DNA from: Sphingobacterium rhinopitheci
GTDB lineage: Bacteria; Bacteroidota; Bacteroidia; Sphingobacteriales; Sphingobacteriaceae
DNA: 64,000 nucleotides
Assembly (NCBI RefSeq): GCF_022627575.1
Contig: NZ_JADEYQ010000012.1
Location: forward strand, 35,314 to 99,313
Direction of reading: 5' to 3'
Part shown: piece after piece, positions 38,545 through 48,280 of the stretch
How positions within the stretch are numbered: the stretch's first letter is position 1
How the letters are laid out: each line of letters begins with the position of its first letter
Position numbers and translations under genes: made by a program
The notes under the pieces: generated by a model
Databases searched by the model: none
What the model saw: the letters and a program-made list of their open reading frames with translations, nothing else
Told to the model about the DNA's origin: nothing

Positions 38545-41238
38545 ATGAGGATTTGGGGGGCAATAATTTACATTTTGATATTACCATTCTCCATTAAGGC
38601 TAATGAAATAAATATAACTATCGTACCACAAAAATACACATACGAACCTGGAACGAATACTACTATTCCGATTATCTTAATCAATAAAGAAAACCATAAA
38701 GTAACATATGAACTAACAACATATAGCCAATCCAATAAAATATTGTTACTAAATGCAAAGAAAATAATAGAAATTCAGCCACAACAAAAAGAAAATATAC
38801 TGCTCCCAATTAGTATAACAAAAGATTGTAATTATGGAGAACATATAATAACCTTGAAAATAGTAGACAATAAATCCACTAGCTATCAACTATTTGACCT
38901 TAAAATCAACGTTACAAAAAACGAACAATTCACACTAAACACCTTAAATAGTGTTGATTATGTAAAAGCTGGAGATACAATTAATTCTGACTTCACCATT
39001 AAAAACACTGGAAACACTAAACAAACTATTATTGTAAAAAGTAATCATGGGACAATTTTAGGTAACAATACAGTAAATTTAAAACCTCAAGAAGAAAAGA
39101 TAGTTAGGGTGTACAAAATTACAAATCCTAAGGAAGCAAAAGAAAATAATCAGCTCTTAGATGTAACCATCAATGGCCGAAATACTGAAAATAAATTATC
39201 TGCATTTACGAATACTAAAATAATCCCCATCAATCCACAAACAATGGATGCTTACAAGAGATTACCTATCCAACTATCCCTCAATTATATTAATATGAGA
39301 CAGCAAAACAAAAGCCAGCATGGATTTCAAGGAGAATTATATCTGAATACTAGTTTAAATAAAAGAAATAATGATCTTTTGGAGATGAAAATTATAAGCA
39401 AAAACCCTATTGAACAATATTATTATACGAAATACGATGAATACTATGCTACATATAGCAATAAAGATATCTACATTCATATTGGTGACAAAGTATATAG
39501 CTCTTCTTATTTGACCGAATATGCACGATATGGCAAAGGTGTAGAAGTACAATACAAAATAGGTAAATTTGGATTAAGTGGTTTTTACAATAAGCCAAGA
39601 TTCTTTAAAAATATCGAAGATGAGTTCAATATAAAAAGTAATTATGCCATCAACAAATCGAACACTCTATCAATAGGATACTTACAAAAAAGACAAACAA
39701 AAAACAGCAGTACTCACTTACCTTACGTGATATACACAACAAATATAATCAAACACACAGCTATAGAATTTGAATATGCGTATTCAAAACATAGTAAATT
39801 AGATGGTTCTGCATATAGGATTGACTTAAATACAAAACTCAAGAAATTTAATGGTAGAATAAACTACTCTTATAGTTCTCCAAATTTTAGAGGATACTTT
39901 GCTAATACAACGAATATAAATAGTGCTTTAAACTATACCATATCATCGAAAATAAATGCTTTTCTAACTCACTCTCAAAATGAGAAAAATAGACAAAGAG
40001 ATACGCTATTTTTTGAAGCTCCTCTATTTAAACAGACACAATTTGGAATAGATTACAATTATGCTAAAAAGGGAAAAATAACTTTATTTAATGGCTATAT
40101 GAAAAATGAAGATAGATTGACAAAAAGCCTATTCAAGTATGAAGAATTATTTACAAAAATAAATATAAATCAGCAATTAGGGCCAATTCAACTTGATATC
40201 AACAATCATTTTGGGTATACAAAAAATAATCTAAGTAATAAAAAAGGCAAATCATCAATACAACAGGTAAGCTTAAGCATTTATAAATACAATGCAAATT
40301 TGATGATCTACGGAAGTATGTACAACACCTCTCGATATGATTATAGCAATCAAAAGAACTTTTATTATGGAGGACGGTTAAATAAAATCTTTTCAAAGAG
40401 CACTATGGCTAATATTTTTTATCAAAGTAATTATATTCCTGAAGAATACTATGCTGATAGAAATCAATTTGAAGGATCTGTAATACAGAATATAGGCAAC
40501 AATCACGCGCTTGAATTATCGGGAAGATACTTAATACAAAGAGGGGAAATCGGCGACAAAGATCTTATTGTGTCTTTAAAGTACAAAGCATTATTGAACG
40601 TACCTATAAAAAAAATAATCACTTACACTTCTCTAACTGGTCATATAAGTGACAACAGCAAAGGCCTCAAAGGTATACGTGTTCAATTAGGTAATAATTA
40701 TGCCATCACGGATAAAGACGGCAATTATACCTTTAAAAATATAGTACCCGGTGATTATTATCTAGACATAGACAGAAGTACATTATCCATAGATGCTATC
40801 AGTAGAATTTCCTTACCCAAGGCTATAACCATTGTAGGCGAAAATCTGAATCAACAGAACTTTGAAATTACAAAAGCAGCTGTTATAAAGGGCAATATAA
40901 AATATAATGACTATTTAAATCCAAATTCTTTATCTACGGATTTAGAAACAATACTTTCTACCAATATCATTATTGAAGCTACAGATGGTAATAAGACGTT
41001 AAGGAGAATAGCACGAATTAACACTTCATTTGACTTCACTTACCTGCAGCCAGGATCATGGAAGATTAAAATTTATGCGAACTCTTTAAATAAAAACTTA
41101 AAAATTGCTACGGACACCTTTGAATTTATGTTAGTCCCTAGTGAACTAAAACAAATTCAAATAGAAATAAAAGCTAATCAAAAGGAAATATTTTATCAAC
41201 AAGAGCCTATTAATGTTGGATATATCGGTGCTAAATAG
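38545..41238 (+). CDS. Usher-like outer-membrane beta-barrel with Ig-like terminal domains
   Basis: An 897-residue exported protein. After the signal (ending IKA) residues about 20-120 and 125-228 are two Ig/NEW3-like domains (KYTYEPGTNTTIPIILINK; FTIKNTGNTKQTIIVKS). Residues about 235-690 consist of alternating aromatic-rich amphipathic strands separated by short turns (KGVEVQYKIGKFGLSGFYNK, YYGGRLNKIFSKSTMANIFY), the pattern of an outer-membrane barrel of twenty or more strands. Residues about 700-790 form a carboxypeptidase-regulatory/SdrD-like domain (TSLTGHISDNSKGLKGIRV; TDKDGNYTFKNIVPGDYYLD), then another beta domain. N- and C-terminal periplasmic domains around a barrel recall fimbrial ushers, but sequence similarity to FimD is not apparent. 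Confidence 0.65.
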   Translation: MRIWGAIIYILILPFSIKANEINITIVPQKYTYEPGTNTTIPIILINKENHKVTYELTTYSQSNKILLLNAKKIIEIQPQQKENILLPISITKDCNYGEHIITLKIVDNKSTSYQLFDLKINVTKNEQFTLNTLNSVDYVKAGDTINSDFTIKNTGNTKQTIIVKSNHGTILGNNTVNLKPQEEKIVRVYKITNPKEAKENNQLLDVTINGRNTENKLSAFTNTKIIPINPQTMDAYKRLPIQLSLNYINMRQQNKSQHGFQGELYLNTSLNKRNNDLLEMKIISKNPIEQYYYTKYDEYYATYSNKDIYIHIGDKVYSSSYLTEYARYGKGVEVQYKIGKFGLSGFYNKPRFFKNIEDEFNIKSNYAINKSNTLSIGYLQKRQTKNSSTHLPYVIYTTNIIKHTAIEFEYAYSKHSKLDGSAYRIDLNTKLKKFNGRINYSYSSPNFRGYFANTTNINSALNYTISSKINAFLTHSQNEKNRQRDTLFFEAPLFKQTQFGIDYNYAKKGKITLFNGYMKNEDRLTKSLFKYEELFTKININQQLGPIQLDINNHFGYTKNNLSNKKGKSSIQQVSLSIYKYNANLMIYGSMYNTSRYDYSNQKNFYYGGRLNKIFSKSTMANIFYQSNYIPEEYYADRNQFEGSVIQNIGNNHALELSGRYLIQRGEIGDKDLIVSLKYKALLNVPIKKIITYTSLTGHISDNSKGLKGIRVQLGNNYAITDKDGNYTFKNIVPGDYYLDIDRSTLSIDAISRISLPKAITIVGENLNQQNFEITKAAVIKGNIKYNDYLNPNSLSTDLETILSTNIIIEATDGNKTLRRIARINTSFDFTYLQPGSWKIKIYANSLNKNLKIATDTFEFMLVPSELKQIQIEIKANQKEIFYQQEPINVGYIGAK

Positions 41239-41250
41239 ACTAAAATAGTT

Positions 41251-41784
41251 ATGAAATCTATTTTAATATTAAATCTATTATTATTTTATGTGTTCCATAT
41301 CTATGGACAATCAACTGCTACAAGTACAGTTAATCTCACGTTGACCACAGTGATGCTTATGGACATAGAGCCTTCAACTCCACTAATTTTTGATTTCACC
41401 GCCCCTACTGAAGCAGGAGAGCCTATAATTGGTCCGGCAGCTAATCTTACAAAATGGATAAACTACACTTCAGCAATAACTGAGAATGGCTTAAGTAGGA
41501 AAATAACCGCATCATTAAGTGAGATAATACCAGGGGTAAGTATTAAAATAGTAGCACTTCCTACCTCTGGATCTGGCCAGGGAATTCTAGGGATACCAAA
41601 TCCAGAAATTACATTAAATACACTTTCTCAAAATTTATTAAATGGGATAAAAGGAGCCTTCACTGGTAATGGGATAAATAATGGCCACAATCTACGTATC
41701 ACATTAATAACAAATGACTACAGTGCTTTGAAAACATTAAGTAATAAAACGGTAATGATTACTTACACTATCTTAAGCGAATGA
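41251..41784 (+). CDS. Exported fimbrial-subunit-like protein (paralogue 2)
   Basis: A 177-residue exported protein (signal ending YGQ). It aligns with the first subunit along its length: FDFTAPTEAGEPIIGPAAN, KWINYTSAITENG, SGQGILG and a final VMITYTILSE. The mature sequence lacks Cys and is beta-prone. It lies 12 nt after the barrel gene, and its stop overlaps the next start by 4 nt (ATGA). A minor or alternative subunit is the natural reading if the operon builds a surface fibre; this is inferred from paralogy and order. Confidence 0.72.
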   Translation: MKSILILNLLLFYVFHIYGQSTATSTVNLTLTTVMLMDIEPSTPLIFDFTAPTEAGEPIIGPAANLTKWINYTSAITENGLSRKITASLSEIIPGVSIKIVALPTSGSGQGILGIPNPEITLNTLSQNLLNGIKGAFTGNGINNGHNLRITLITNDYSALKTLSNKTVMITYTILSE

Positions 41785-42344
41785 AAACAAACAAATCAAT
41801 ACACACCCTGAATATAGAACAAGCCTTTATGCGTATAATATTTATACTATTCGTTTTAACACTAGCATCAATAAGCTGTACTGCTCAAATATTGTTTCGT
41901 ACTGTTACCACCTCTACCCCGACATGGAATATCACTCCAACAGCTATCACCGAAGCAGGGAATGATTATTCCAGTGAATATAGTAGTGCCGAAAATCAAA
42001 TCCTACTAAATGCCTATGTCCCACTAATAGGATTAACAGGACTAGGGAATGGAAAAATATCTGTTCATCAAGAAAACAGTACATGGAACAATCTATTAAC
42101 ACTTAGCATAAAAAGAACAGGACCTGGAACTTTAGAAGGAATATGTGTCAATTGCAAATTATACGGCAGTCTAAATGAAATTACGCTAACGAATATACCC
42201 CAAGAAATTTTTAACATTGAAGCTGTACTTAGTATAGCCAGCTATACTAACATACCATTGCAATTAAAGCTCAGAGGTGTGTCTGTCGTATTACCCGTTA
42301 AAAACTATGCTACAAAAGTTATTTTCACCATTACTGCGATTTAA
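41781..42344 (+). CDS. Small exported protein closing the fimbria-like operon
   Basis: A 187-residue exported protein. Translation from 41781 overlaps the previous stop by 4 nt; an internal ATG at 41829 gives a cleaner signal peptide (MRIIFILFVLTLASISCTAQ), so the true start is uncertain. The mature part is beta-prone and has one pair of cysteines (GICVNC), unlike the other two subunit-like proteins. It ends with a strand of similar character (KVIFTITAI). It may be a tip or anchor component, but resemblance to the paralogues is weak and no family is recognised. Confidence 0.6.
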   Translation: MKTNKSIHTLNIEQAFMRIIFILFVLTLASISCTAQILFRTVTTSTPTWNITPTAITEAGNDYSSEYSSAENQILLNAYVPLIGLTGLGNGKISVHQENSTWNNLLTLSIKRTGPGTLEGICVNCKLYGSLNEITLTNIPQEIFNIEAVLSIASYTNIPLQLKLRGVSVVLPVKNYATKVIFTITAI

Positions 42345-42363
42345 TATGAAAATAAATCCCCTG

Positions 42364-43008
42364 CTATGGATTATTGTACATATATACATAATCTAAACCG
42401 ATCGCTTGCTCATTCACGGTACGTATTAATTTGCGGCTACCAGATATTTCAAAAGTTGCTCCTATCCTATTTTGATCTTTCTCTAAACCGGTTCTATTGA
42501 CACTAATATGATGTGAATTTAAAAAATCTTGAAAGTCTTTCAAACGATCAACATTACTATCTATAAATGTCACATGTACAGTTCGTGACAAGTATAAATC
42601 AGCCATCATAGTTTCTATTTTTTGAAAAACCGATAGGACGATCACCATAATAACGGCCAAGCTTAGGCCAAAAATATGCTCCCCAAAGCCCACTATCATA
42701 CCTATAGCTGCCGTAGACCAGATCACTGCCGCTGTAGTCAGCCCCTGCACTGTGAAGCGTCCCTGGAATATTACGCCAGCTCCTAAGAAACCTATACCTG
42801 TCACAATATTCGCAGCGATGCGATCGTCTGAGAGATCCCCCATACGAGATGCCAGCGTAAATATCGTTGCCCCTAGCGATATCAATATAACAGTCCTAAA
42901 GCCAGCGGATTTATTCTTGTATTCCCTTTCGACACCTATTATTGCTCCACATAAAACAGAAACTAGAATGGCATGAAACATCTCATTATTTAATAAAAAA
43001 TCCATCAT
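42364..43008 (-). CDS. MgtC/SapB-family membrane protein
   Basis: A 214-residue inner-membrane protein. The N-terminal about 140 residues hold four or five hydrophobic segments with the MgtC/SapB signature: GAIIGVEREYKNKSAGFRTVILISLGATIFTL and GIGFLGAGVIFQGRFTVQGLTTAAVIW. The C-terminal about 75 residues form a soluble ACT-like domain. MgtC proteins are linked to growth at low magnesium and to ATP synthase control in pathogens; the role in free-living Bacteroidota is unclear. It is convergent with the fimbria-like operon, 19 nt apart, with no clear terminator between. Confidence 0.9.
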   Translation of the reverse strand: MMDFLLNNEMFHAILVSVLCGAIIGVEREYKNKSAGFRTVILISLGATIFTLASRMGDLSDDRIAANIVTGIGFLGAGVIFQGRFTVQGLTTAAVIWSTAAIGMIVGFGEHIFGLSLAVIMVIVLSVFQKIETMMADLYLSRTVHVTFIDSNVDRLKDFQDFLNSHHISVNRTGLEKDQNRIGATFEISGSRKLIRTVNEQAIGLDYVYMYNNP

Positions 43009-43105
43009 ATGTTATAAAATAATCGCTATATAATCATTATATACTTCTTAAATTAGCCAAAAATAAAAATTAAATAACACATTATAGAGATGTAAAAGTT
43101 TAAAT

Positions 43106-43136
43106 TACTTTTAGGTGTATTTTTTACACTAAAGTA
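43106..43136. promoter_or_regulatory. Imperfect dyad upstream of galT
   Basis: TACTTTTAGGTGTA (43106-43119), a TTTTT spacer, then TACACTAAAGTA (43125-43136). It shares the TAGTGTA-N5-TACACTA core with the dyad at 4413-4435 near fbaA. It lies 72 nt before the galT ATG and is a candidate operator for a sugar-responsive regulator. Confidence 0.5.
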
Positions 43137-43207
43137 CCTTGAAAATTAAATATATAAACATATATTAGTGTTGATTTTTAACCAAGATCACAGCCAAAAG
43201 ATATTTT

Positions 43208-44248
43208 ATGTTAGATTTAAATCAACCTCATTTAAGGACAAATTTACTAAATGGGGAAAAAGTTTTAGTTTCTCCGCATCGCAACAACAGGCCATGGCAA
43301 GGTCAGGTTGAAGATATTTCAACTGAACAACGCCCTGCATATGATGATGCCTGTTATTTATGCCCTACCAATACACGCGCAGATGGTTCCACGAATCCAG
43401 ACTACAAAGATAGCTTCGTATTTGTTAATGATTTCTCTGCTTTATTGTCCGATACACCTTCTGGTGAATATAATGAAGAAAATCTATTGAAAGCAGAATC
43501 CGAAAAAGGCTTATGTAAAGTGATCGCTTTTAGTCCACGACATGATCTTACTTTACCAGAAATGACGGAGGATGAGATAAAAAAAGTGGTCGATGTCTGG
43601 CAATCGGAGTTTATAGAATTATCAAAAATAGAATGGATAAAATACATCCAAATATTTGAAAATAAAGGATCCATAATGGGCTGTAGTAATCCCCATCCAC
43701 ATGGACAAATATGGGCGCAACACACGCTGCCTACAGAAATCGAAAAAGAAACCACACAATTCAAAAAACATTATACTACAAGGGGTACTTCTTTATTAAG
43801 TGATTATTGGCAACTAGAGGAAAAACAGCAAAAGCGTGTAATTATTAATAATGATCATTTTATAGTGGTGGTTCCCTTTTGGGCTTCATGGCCATATGAA
43901 ACACTATTAATAAGTAAAGCTCAGCACCAAAATATCGCTCAGTTTTCGGAAGAAGAGAAAATAGATTTAGCCAAAACTATTAAAGAATTAACCACCAAAT
44001 ATGACAATATATTCAACACATCATTCCCCTATTCTGCAGGTATGCATCAAGCGCCTGTAAATAATGGAGACTATGAAGAATGGCATTGGCATATGCATTT
44101 TTATCCACCCCTATTACGTTCTGCTTCCGTAAAAAAATTTATGGTTGGCTATGAAATGTTAGCAACACCACAACGAGATATTACGCCTGAATTTGCGGCA
44201 GATGTAATCAAAAGACAATCAAACATACATTATAAAACAACGAAATAA
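43208..44248 (+). CDS. galT: Galactose-1-phosphate uridylyltransferase
   Basis: A 346-residue Leloir-pathway enzyme exchanging UMP between UDP-glucose and galactose-1-phosphate. The active-site HPHGQ lies at 163-167, with H165 as the uridylylated residue, and a zinc-binding C49-x-x-C52 (ACYLCP) is present. The C-terminal EEWHWHMHFYPPLLR is also typical. The gene starts an operon galT-galK-galM-symporter-GH2 and overlaps galK by one base (TAATG). A dyad that may be the operator lies 72 nt upstream. No galE is present in the window. Confidence 0.96.
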   Translation: MLDLNQPHLRTNLLNGEKVLVSPHRNNRPWQGQVEDISTEQRPAYDDACYLCPTNTRADGSTNPDYKDSFVFVNDFSALLSDTPSGEYNEENLLKAESEKGLCKVIAFSPRHDLTLPEMTEDEIKKVVDVWQSEFIELSKIEWIKYIQIFENKGSIMGCSNPHPHGQIWAQHTLPTEIEKETTQFKKHYTTRGTSLLSDYWQLEEKQQKRVIINNDHFIVVVPFWASWPYETLLISKAQHQNIAQFSEEEKIDLAKTIKELTTKYDNIFNTSFPYSAGMHQAPVNNGDYEEWHWHMHFYPPLLRSASVKKFMVGYEMLATPQRDITPEFAADVIKRQSNIHYKTTK

Positions 44249-45405
44249 TGATTACAAAAGAATCCATAAACGCTTCTTTTAAAGATATATTCCATCAAGA
44301 TGCTCAGGTAACTGTAAAATCTCCTGGGAGGATTAATATTATAGGTGAACATACCGATTATAACAATGGTTTTGTACTTCCTGCTGCAATCGACAAGTAC
44401 ATATATGTGGCCCTCAACGAAAGAAATGATGATCAACTACATCTTTTTTCAGCTGATTATAAAGAACATTATCAAACTGTTCTAAACACGATAGACAGCA
44501 ATGCTCCTGATTGGGCTAAGTATATAATTGGTGTTGCTCAATTGATCCACAAAACAACAGATAAAGTAAAAGGATTTAATTTATATCTTGAAGGCGATGT
44601 ACCTTTAGGAGCAGGCCTATCCTCTTCGGCAGCGCTATCATGCGCTACAGGATTTGGAATTAATGAATTATTCGGCTGTGAATTATCACGTATAGCTATA
44701 GCACAAATAGGTCAACAAACAGAGCATGAATATATCGGTCTAAAATGTGGTATCATGGACCAATTCGCTTCAGTTTTAGGCAAAGAAAATCACGCTATCA
44801 AACTGGACTGCAAATTATTAACTTTTGAATATGTATCTTTAGATTGGTCTGAATATGAGATTATCCTATTAAACACGAATGTAAAGCACAATTTGGCTTC
44901 TACAGCTTACAACGATAGAAGGAATTCGTGCGAACAAGGTGTAAAATGGGTAAAAGAGCAATATCCTGCAGTAGAATCATTAAGAGATATTACATTAGCA
45001 CAATTAGATGCTATCGTAAAGCCCAAAGATGAAGATGTATATACCAAGTGTAGATTTATTGTCCAAGAGAACCAACGCCTGCATGATGCTGTTGAAGCAT
45101 TCAAAAATAAGGATATGGTTGAATTAGGGCAGTTATTATTTAAGGCACATTGGGCATTGAGTAAAGAATATGAGGTTAGTTGTCCCGAATTAGATTTTTT
45201 AGTTTCACAGGCCGAAAACAATGAATTTGTAGTTGGCGCCCGCATGATGGGTGGTGGATTTGGTGGCTGTACGATCAACCTAATCAAAAAAGGAAATACC
45301 GAATCATTCATTAATACTTTATCTCCAGCCTACAAAGAGAAATTCAATTTAGAACTAACACCCATAAAAGTAAAAATATCAAACGGAACCTCAATGTTAT
45401 TATAA
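44248..45405 (+). CDS. galK: Galactokinase
   Basis: A 385-residue GHMP-family kinase phosphorylating galactose at C1. The galactokinase signature PGRINIIGEHTDYNNGFVLP occupies residues 26-45, the ATP-binding PLGAGLSSSAAL lies near residue 118, and MMGGGFGGCTI near the C-terminus is the third GHMP motif. Length and motifs are complete. Translation is coupled to galT through a one-base overlap, and galM follows after 18 nt. Confidence 0.97.
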   Translation: MITKESINASFKDIFHQDAQVTVKSPGRINIIGEHTDYNNGFVLPAAIDKYIYVALNERNDDQLHLFSADYKEHYQTVLNTIDSNAPDWAKYIIGVAQLIHKTTDKVKGFNLYLEGDVPLGAGLSSSAALSCATGFGINELFGCELSRIAIAQIGQQTEHEYIGLKCGIMDQFASVLGKENHAIKLDCKLLTFEYVSLDWSEYEIILLNTNVKHNLASTAYNDRRNSCEQGVKWVKEQYPAVESLRDITLAQLDAIVKPKDEDVYTKCRFIVQENQRLHDAVEAFKNKDMVELGQLLFKAHWALSKEYEVSCPELDFLVSQAENNEFVVGARMMGGGFGGCTINLIKKGNTESFINTLSPAYKEKFNLELTPIKVKISNGTSMLL

Positions 45406-45423
45406 AATAAAAAACAATCAATT

Positions 45424-46575
45424 ATGAACCTAACACGATTATTAACTCTGTTTTTATTTACATCATCGGCATATTCATGTACGGGTAGTAAAAAGTCAAA
45501 TACTGATGCTACAAACCATATTGCTACAGTTGATAGTATTAGTTTTAAGAGCACAATAAATGACCAAGAAGCTAATTTATATACCCTAAAGAACAACAAC
45601 GGTTTCACGGTTTATTTAACAAACTTCGGGGCACGTATTGTCGGTATTATAGCCCCTGATAAAGAAGGAAAGCTTATTGATGTAGCATTAGGGTTTAAAA
45701 CTGCTGCCGAATACAATAATCCCAAGGAACCGTATTTTGGGGCTATAGTCGGTCCCGTAGCCAATCGAATCGCCAATGGTAAATTCGAGATAGCAGATAA
45801 TATCTATAATTTACCTATAAATAACGGCCCTAATACACTACATGGTGGTAAAAATGGGCTTCACTTTGTCGTTTGGAATACCGAAGTATTCAAAGATTCC
45901 ATTCGATTTAGCTATTTACATCCCGATCTTCAAGATGGATTTCCAGGAAATAAACAAATCGATGTCACCTACGCGATCAATAACCAAAATGAGTTGACCG
46001 TTACTTATCGAGCAATTACAGATAAAGAAACCTACTTAAACCTTAGTAATCATACGTATTTCAATATGAATGGTGAGGGCTCAGGCACTATATTAGACCA
46101 TCAACTTCAAATATTTGCCGATGCGACCACACCTGTAGATAGCACGTTAATACCGACAGGTGAAATAACAAATGTAGCAGGTACGCCATTTGATTTCACT
46201 TCATTAAAAGCCATCGGCAAAGATATAGATATTGAAAATCAACAACTGACCTACGGAAAAGGTTATGATCACAACTATGTATTAAACGAAACTAAGGGTA
46301 AAGAAATGAACCACGCGGCAAAAATTATCGGTGATAAAACAGGCATTACTATGGATATTTATACTACAGAGCCAGGTCTACAATTCTACAGTGGTAATTT
46401 TATGGCTGAAAATGTAATCTTAAAAAATGGGGTAAAAGATTCCTTTAGAACAGGTTTGTGCTTAGAACCACAAAATTTCCCTGACGCTCCAAATCAGCCA
46501 ACTTTCCCTAATAGTAAATTAAAACCAGATCAAATTTACAATTCAAAAACTATATACTCATTTTCAATAAATTAA
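45424..46575 (+). CDS. galM: Aldose 1-epimerase (galactose mutarotase), lipoprotein
   Basis: A 383-residue mutarotase converting beta- to alpha-galactose before galactokinase. It has a lipoprotein signal (AYSCTGSKK, Cys19 region), so it should act in the periplasm on incoming sugar. Family motifs include GPVANRIANGKF, NGPNTLHGGKNGLH with the catalytic His, LSNHTYFN with the second His, and a C-terminal GLCLEPQNFPDAPNQPTFP. The downstream symporter gene starts 1 nt after its stop, matching a job of equilibrating anomers for uptake. Confidence 0.94.
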   Translation: MNLTRLLTLFLFTSSAYSCTGSKKSNTDATNHIATVDSISFKSTINDQEANLYTLKNNNGFTVYLTNFGARIVGIIAPDKEGKLIDVALGFKTAAEYNNPKEPYFGAIVGPVANRIANGKFEIADNIYNLPINNGPNTLHGGKNGLHFVVWNTEVFKDSIRFSYLHPDLQDGFPGNKQIDVTYAINNQNELTVTYRAITDKETYLNLSNHTYFNMNGEGSGTILDHQLQIFADATTPVDSTLIPTGEITNVAGTPFDFTSLKAIGKDIDIENQQLTYGKGYDHNYVLNETKGKEMNHAAKIIGDKTGITMDIYTTEPGLQFYSGNFMAENVILKNGVKDSFRTGLCLEPQNFPDAPNQPTFPNSKLKPDQIYNSKTIYSFSIN

Positions 46576-46576
46576 T

Positions 46577-48253
46577 ATGAAACTTCAAGATTATATTGTA
46601 TTCTTCGTATACTTCATCATCGTATCTGGATACGGATTATATATTTATTACAAAAAAAAATCAGCTGTTCAAGACTCTAAAGATTATTTTTTAGCTGAAG
46701 GATCACTTACCTGGTGGGCAATCGGTGCTTCCCTGATCGCATCTAACATTTCGGCAGAACAATTTATTGGGATGAGTGGATCAGGTTTCAAAATGGGCTT
46801 AGCAATTGCTGCTTATGAATGGATGGCAGCAGTTACTCTAATTATTGTAGCTATATTCTTTATGCCTGTTTATCTAAAAAATAAGATTTTCACGATGCCA
46901 CAATTTTTACATCAGCGTTATAATGGCACTGTAGCTATGATCATGGCTGTTTTCTGGTTGATGCTTTATATCGTGGTAAATTTAATGTCGATCCTATATT
47001 TAGGCGCTGTCGCTATTGGAGGTATTTCCGGGATTGACATAGGCACTTGTATTATTCTATTATCGATATTCGCTATTTTCATTACTTTGGGTGGTATGAA
47101 GGTAATTGGTTACACAGATGTAATACAGGTATTGGTGCTAGTTATTGGTGGTTTTGTAGCCGTATATATAGCTTTGGATATTATTTCTGAAGGTAAAGGT
47201 ATATTCACTGGTTTTTCTAACCTTCACAAAGGTGCTTCCGAGCACTTTGATATGATTTTCAGTCCTGAGAATGAGAATTATATGGACCTTCCTGGATTAA
47301 GTGTTGTCGTAGGTGGTATGTGGATCGCAAACCTAAGCTACTGGGGCTGTAATCAGTATATTACCCAGCGCGCATTAGGTGCTTCCTTGCCAACAGCACG
47401 TAATGGATTATTATTCGCTGCATTTTTAAAAATGTTAATGCCTCTTATCGTCGTTATACCAGGTATTGCTGTTTATTATATGATCAAAAATGATATTTCA
47501 GCTATAAGCCCCGACTTACTATTGACCAGCAGTGGAGTTCAAGACCCTAATAAAGCATACCCCGCATTATTAACCTTATTGCCGACGGGATTAAAAGGTC
47601 TTTCCTTTGCAGCGCTAACCGCCGCAATTGTAGCATCATTAGCAGGTAAAGCGAATAGTATAGCAACTATATTCACATTAGATATTTACAAAAAAGCTTT
47701 TAACAAAGATGCTAGTGAAACAAAATTAGTTAACGTAGGTAAAATAGCAGTAGTAGTATCATTATTATTAGGTACGATGCTAGCCTTAGTCGTTGGCGAT
47801 GCTTTAATGGGTGAAGGGAAACAAGGGTTCCAATACATTCAAGAATATACAGGATTCGTATCTCCAGGTATTTTTGCTATGTTCATATTAGGATTCTTCT
47901 GGAAAAAGACAACCTCGAATGCGGCACTTTTTGCAACTATTGGTGGATTTATATTCTCTGTTTTATTAAAATTTTCAGGAATATTAGTAAATTTAGAGTT
48001 TTTATCAGCGATAAATTTTGCTGTTCCTAATGCAATGGGTGTTTACGAAATACCATTTATGGATAGAATGAGCATTGTCTTCTTATTATGTATTGTTGGT
48101 ATGGTTATCATCAGTCTTTATGATAATAAAAGAGGTATAGTTCCTAATGGATTAGAAATAGACGCTAAAATGTTCAGAATGTCACCGACATTTATAGTAA
48201 TATCATTGCTATTAATAGGTGCAACAGCGGCATTATATATAGTATTTTGGTAA
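46577..48253 (+). CDS. Sodium:sugar symporter (SSS family, SGLT-like)
   Basis: A 558-residue inner-membrane transporter with about fourteen hydrophobic segments, of the sodium:solute symporter family. SGLT-type marks include YFLAEGSLTWWAIGASLIASNISAEQFIGMSGSG near the N-terminus and the ALTAAIVASLAGKANSIATIFT segment. Its place between galM and a GH2 galactosidase suggests galactose or a galactoside as substrate. No SusC/SusD pair accompanies it, so outer-membrane entry must use another porin or receptor. Coupling to galM is implied by a 1-nt gap. Confidence 0.92.
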   Translation: MKLQDYIVFFVYFIIVSGYGLYIYYKKKSAVQDSKDYFLAEGSLTWWAIGASLIASNISAEQFIGMSGSGFKMGLAIAAYEWMAAVTLIIVAIFFMPVYLKNKIFTMPQFLHQRYNGTVAMIMAVFWLMLYIVVNLMSILYLGAVAIGGISGIDIGTCIILLSIFAIFITLGGMKVIGYTDVIQVLVLVIGGFVAVYIALDIISEGKGIFTGFSNLHKGASEHFDMIFSPENENYMDLPGLSVVVGGMWIANLSYWGCNQYITQRALGASLPTARNGLLFAAFLKMLMPLIVVIPGIAVYYMIKNDISAISPDLLLTSSGVQDPNKAYPALLTLLPTGLKGLSFAALTAAIVASLAGKANSIATIFTLDIYKKAFNKDASETKLVNVGKIAVVVSLLLGTMLALVVGDALMGEGKQGFQYIQEYTGFVSPGIFAMFILGFFWKKTTSNAALFATIGGFIFSVLLKFSGILVNLEFLSAINFAVPNAMGVYEIPFMDRMSIVFLLCIVGMVIISLYDNKRGIVPNGLEIDAKMFRMSPTFIVISLLLIGATAALYIVFW

Positions 48254-48280
48254 AAAAGTAACATATTATTAACCTAAATT

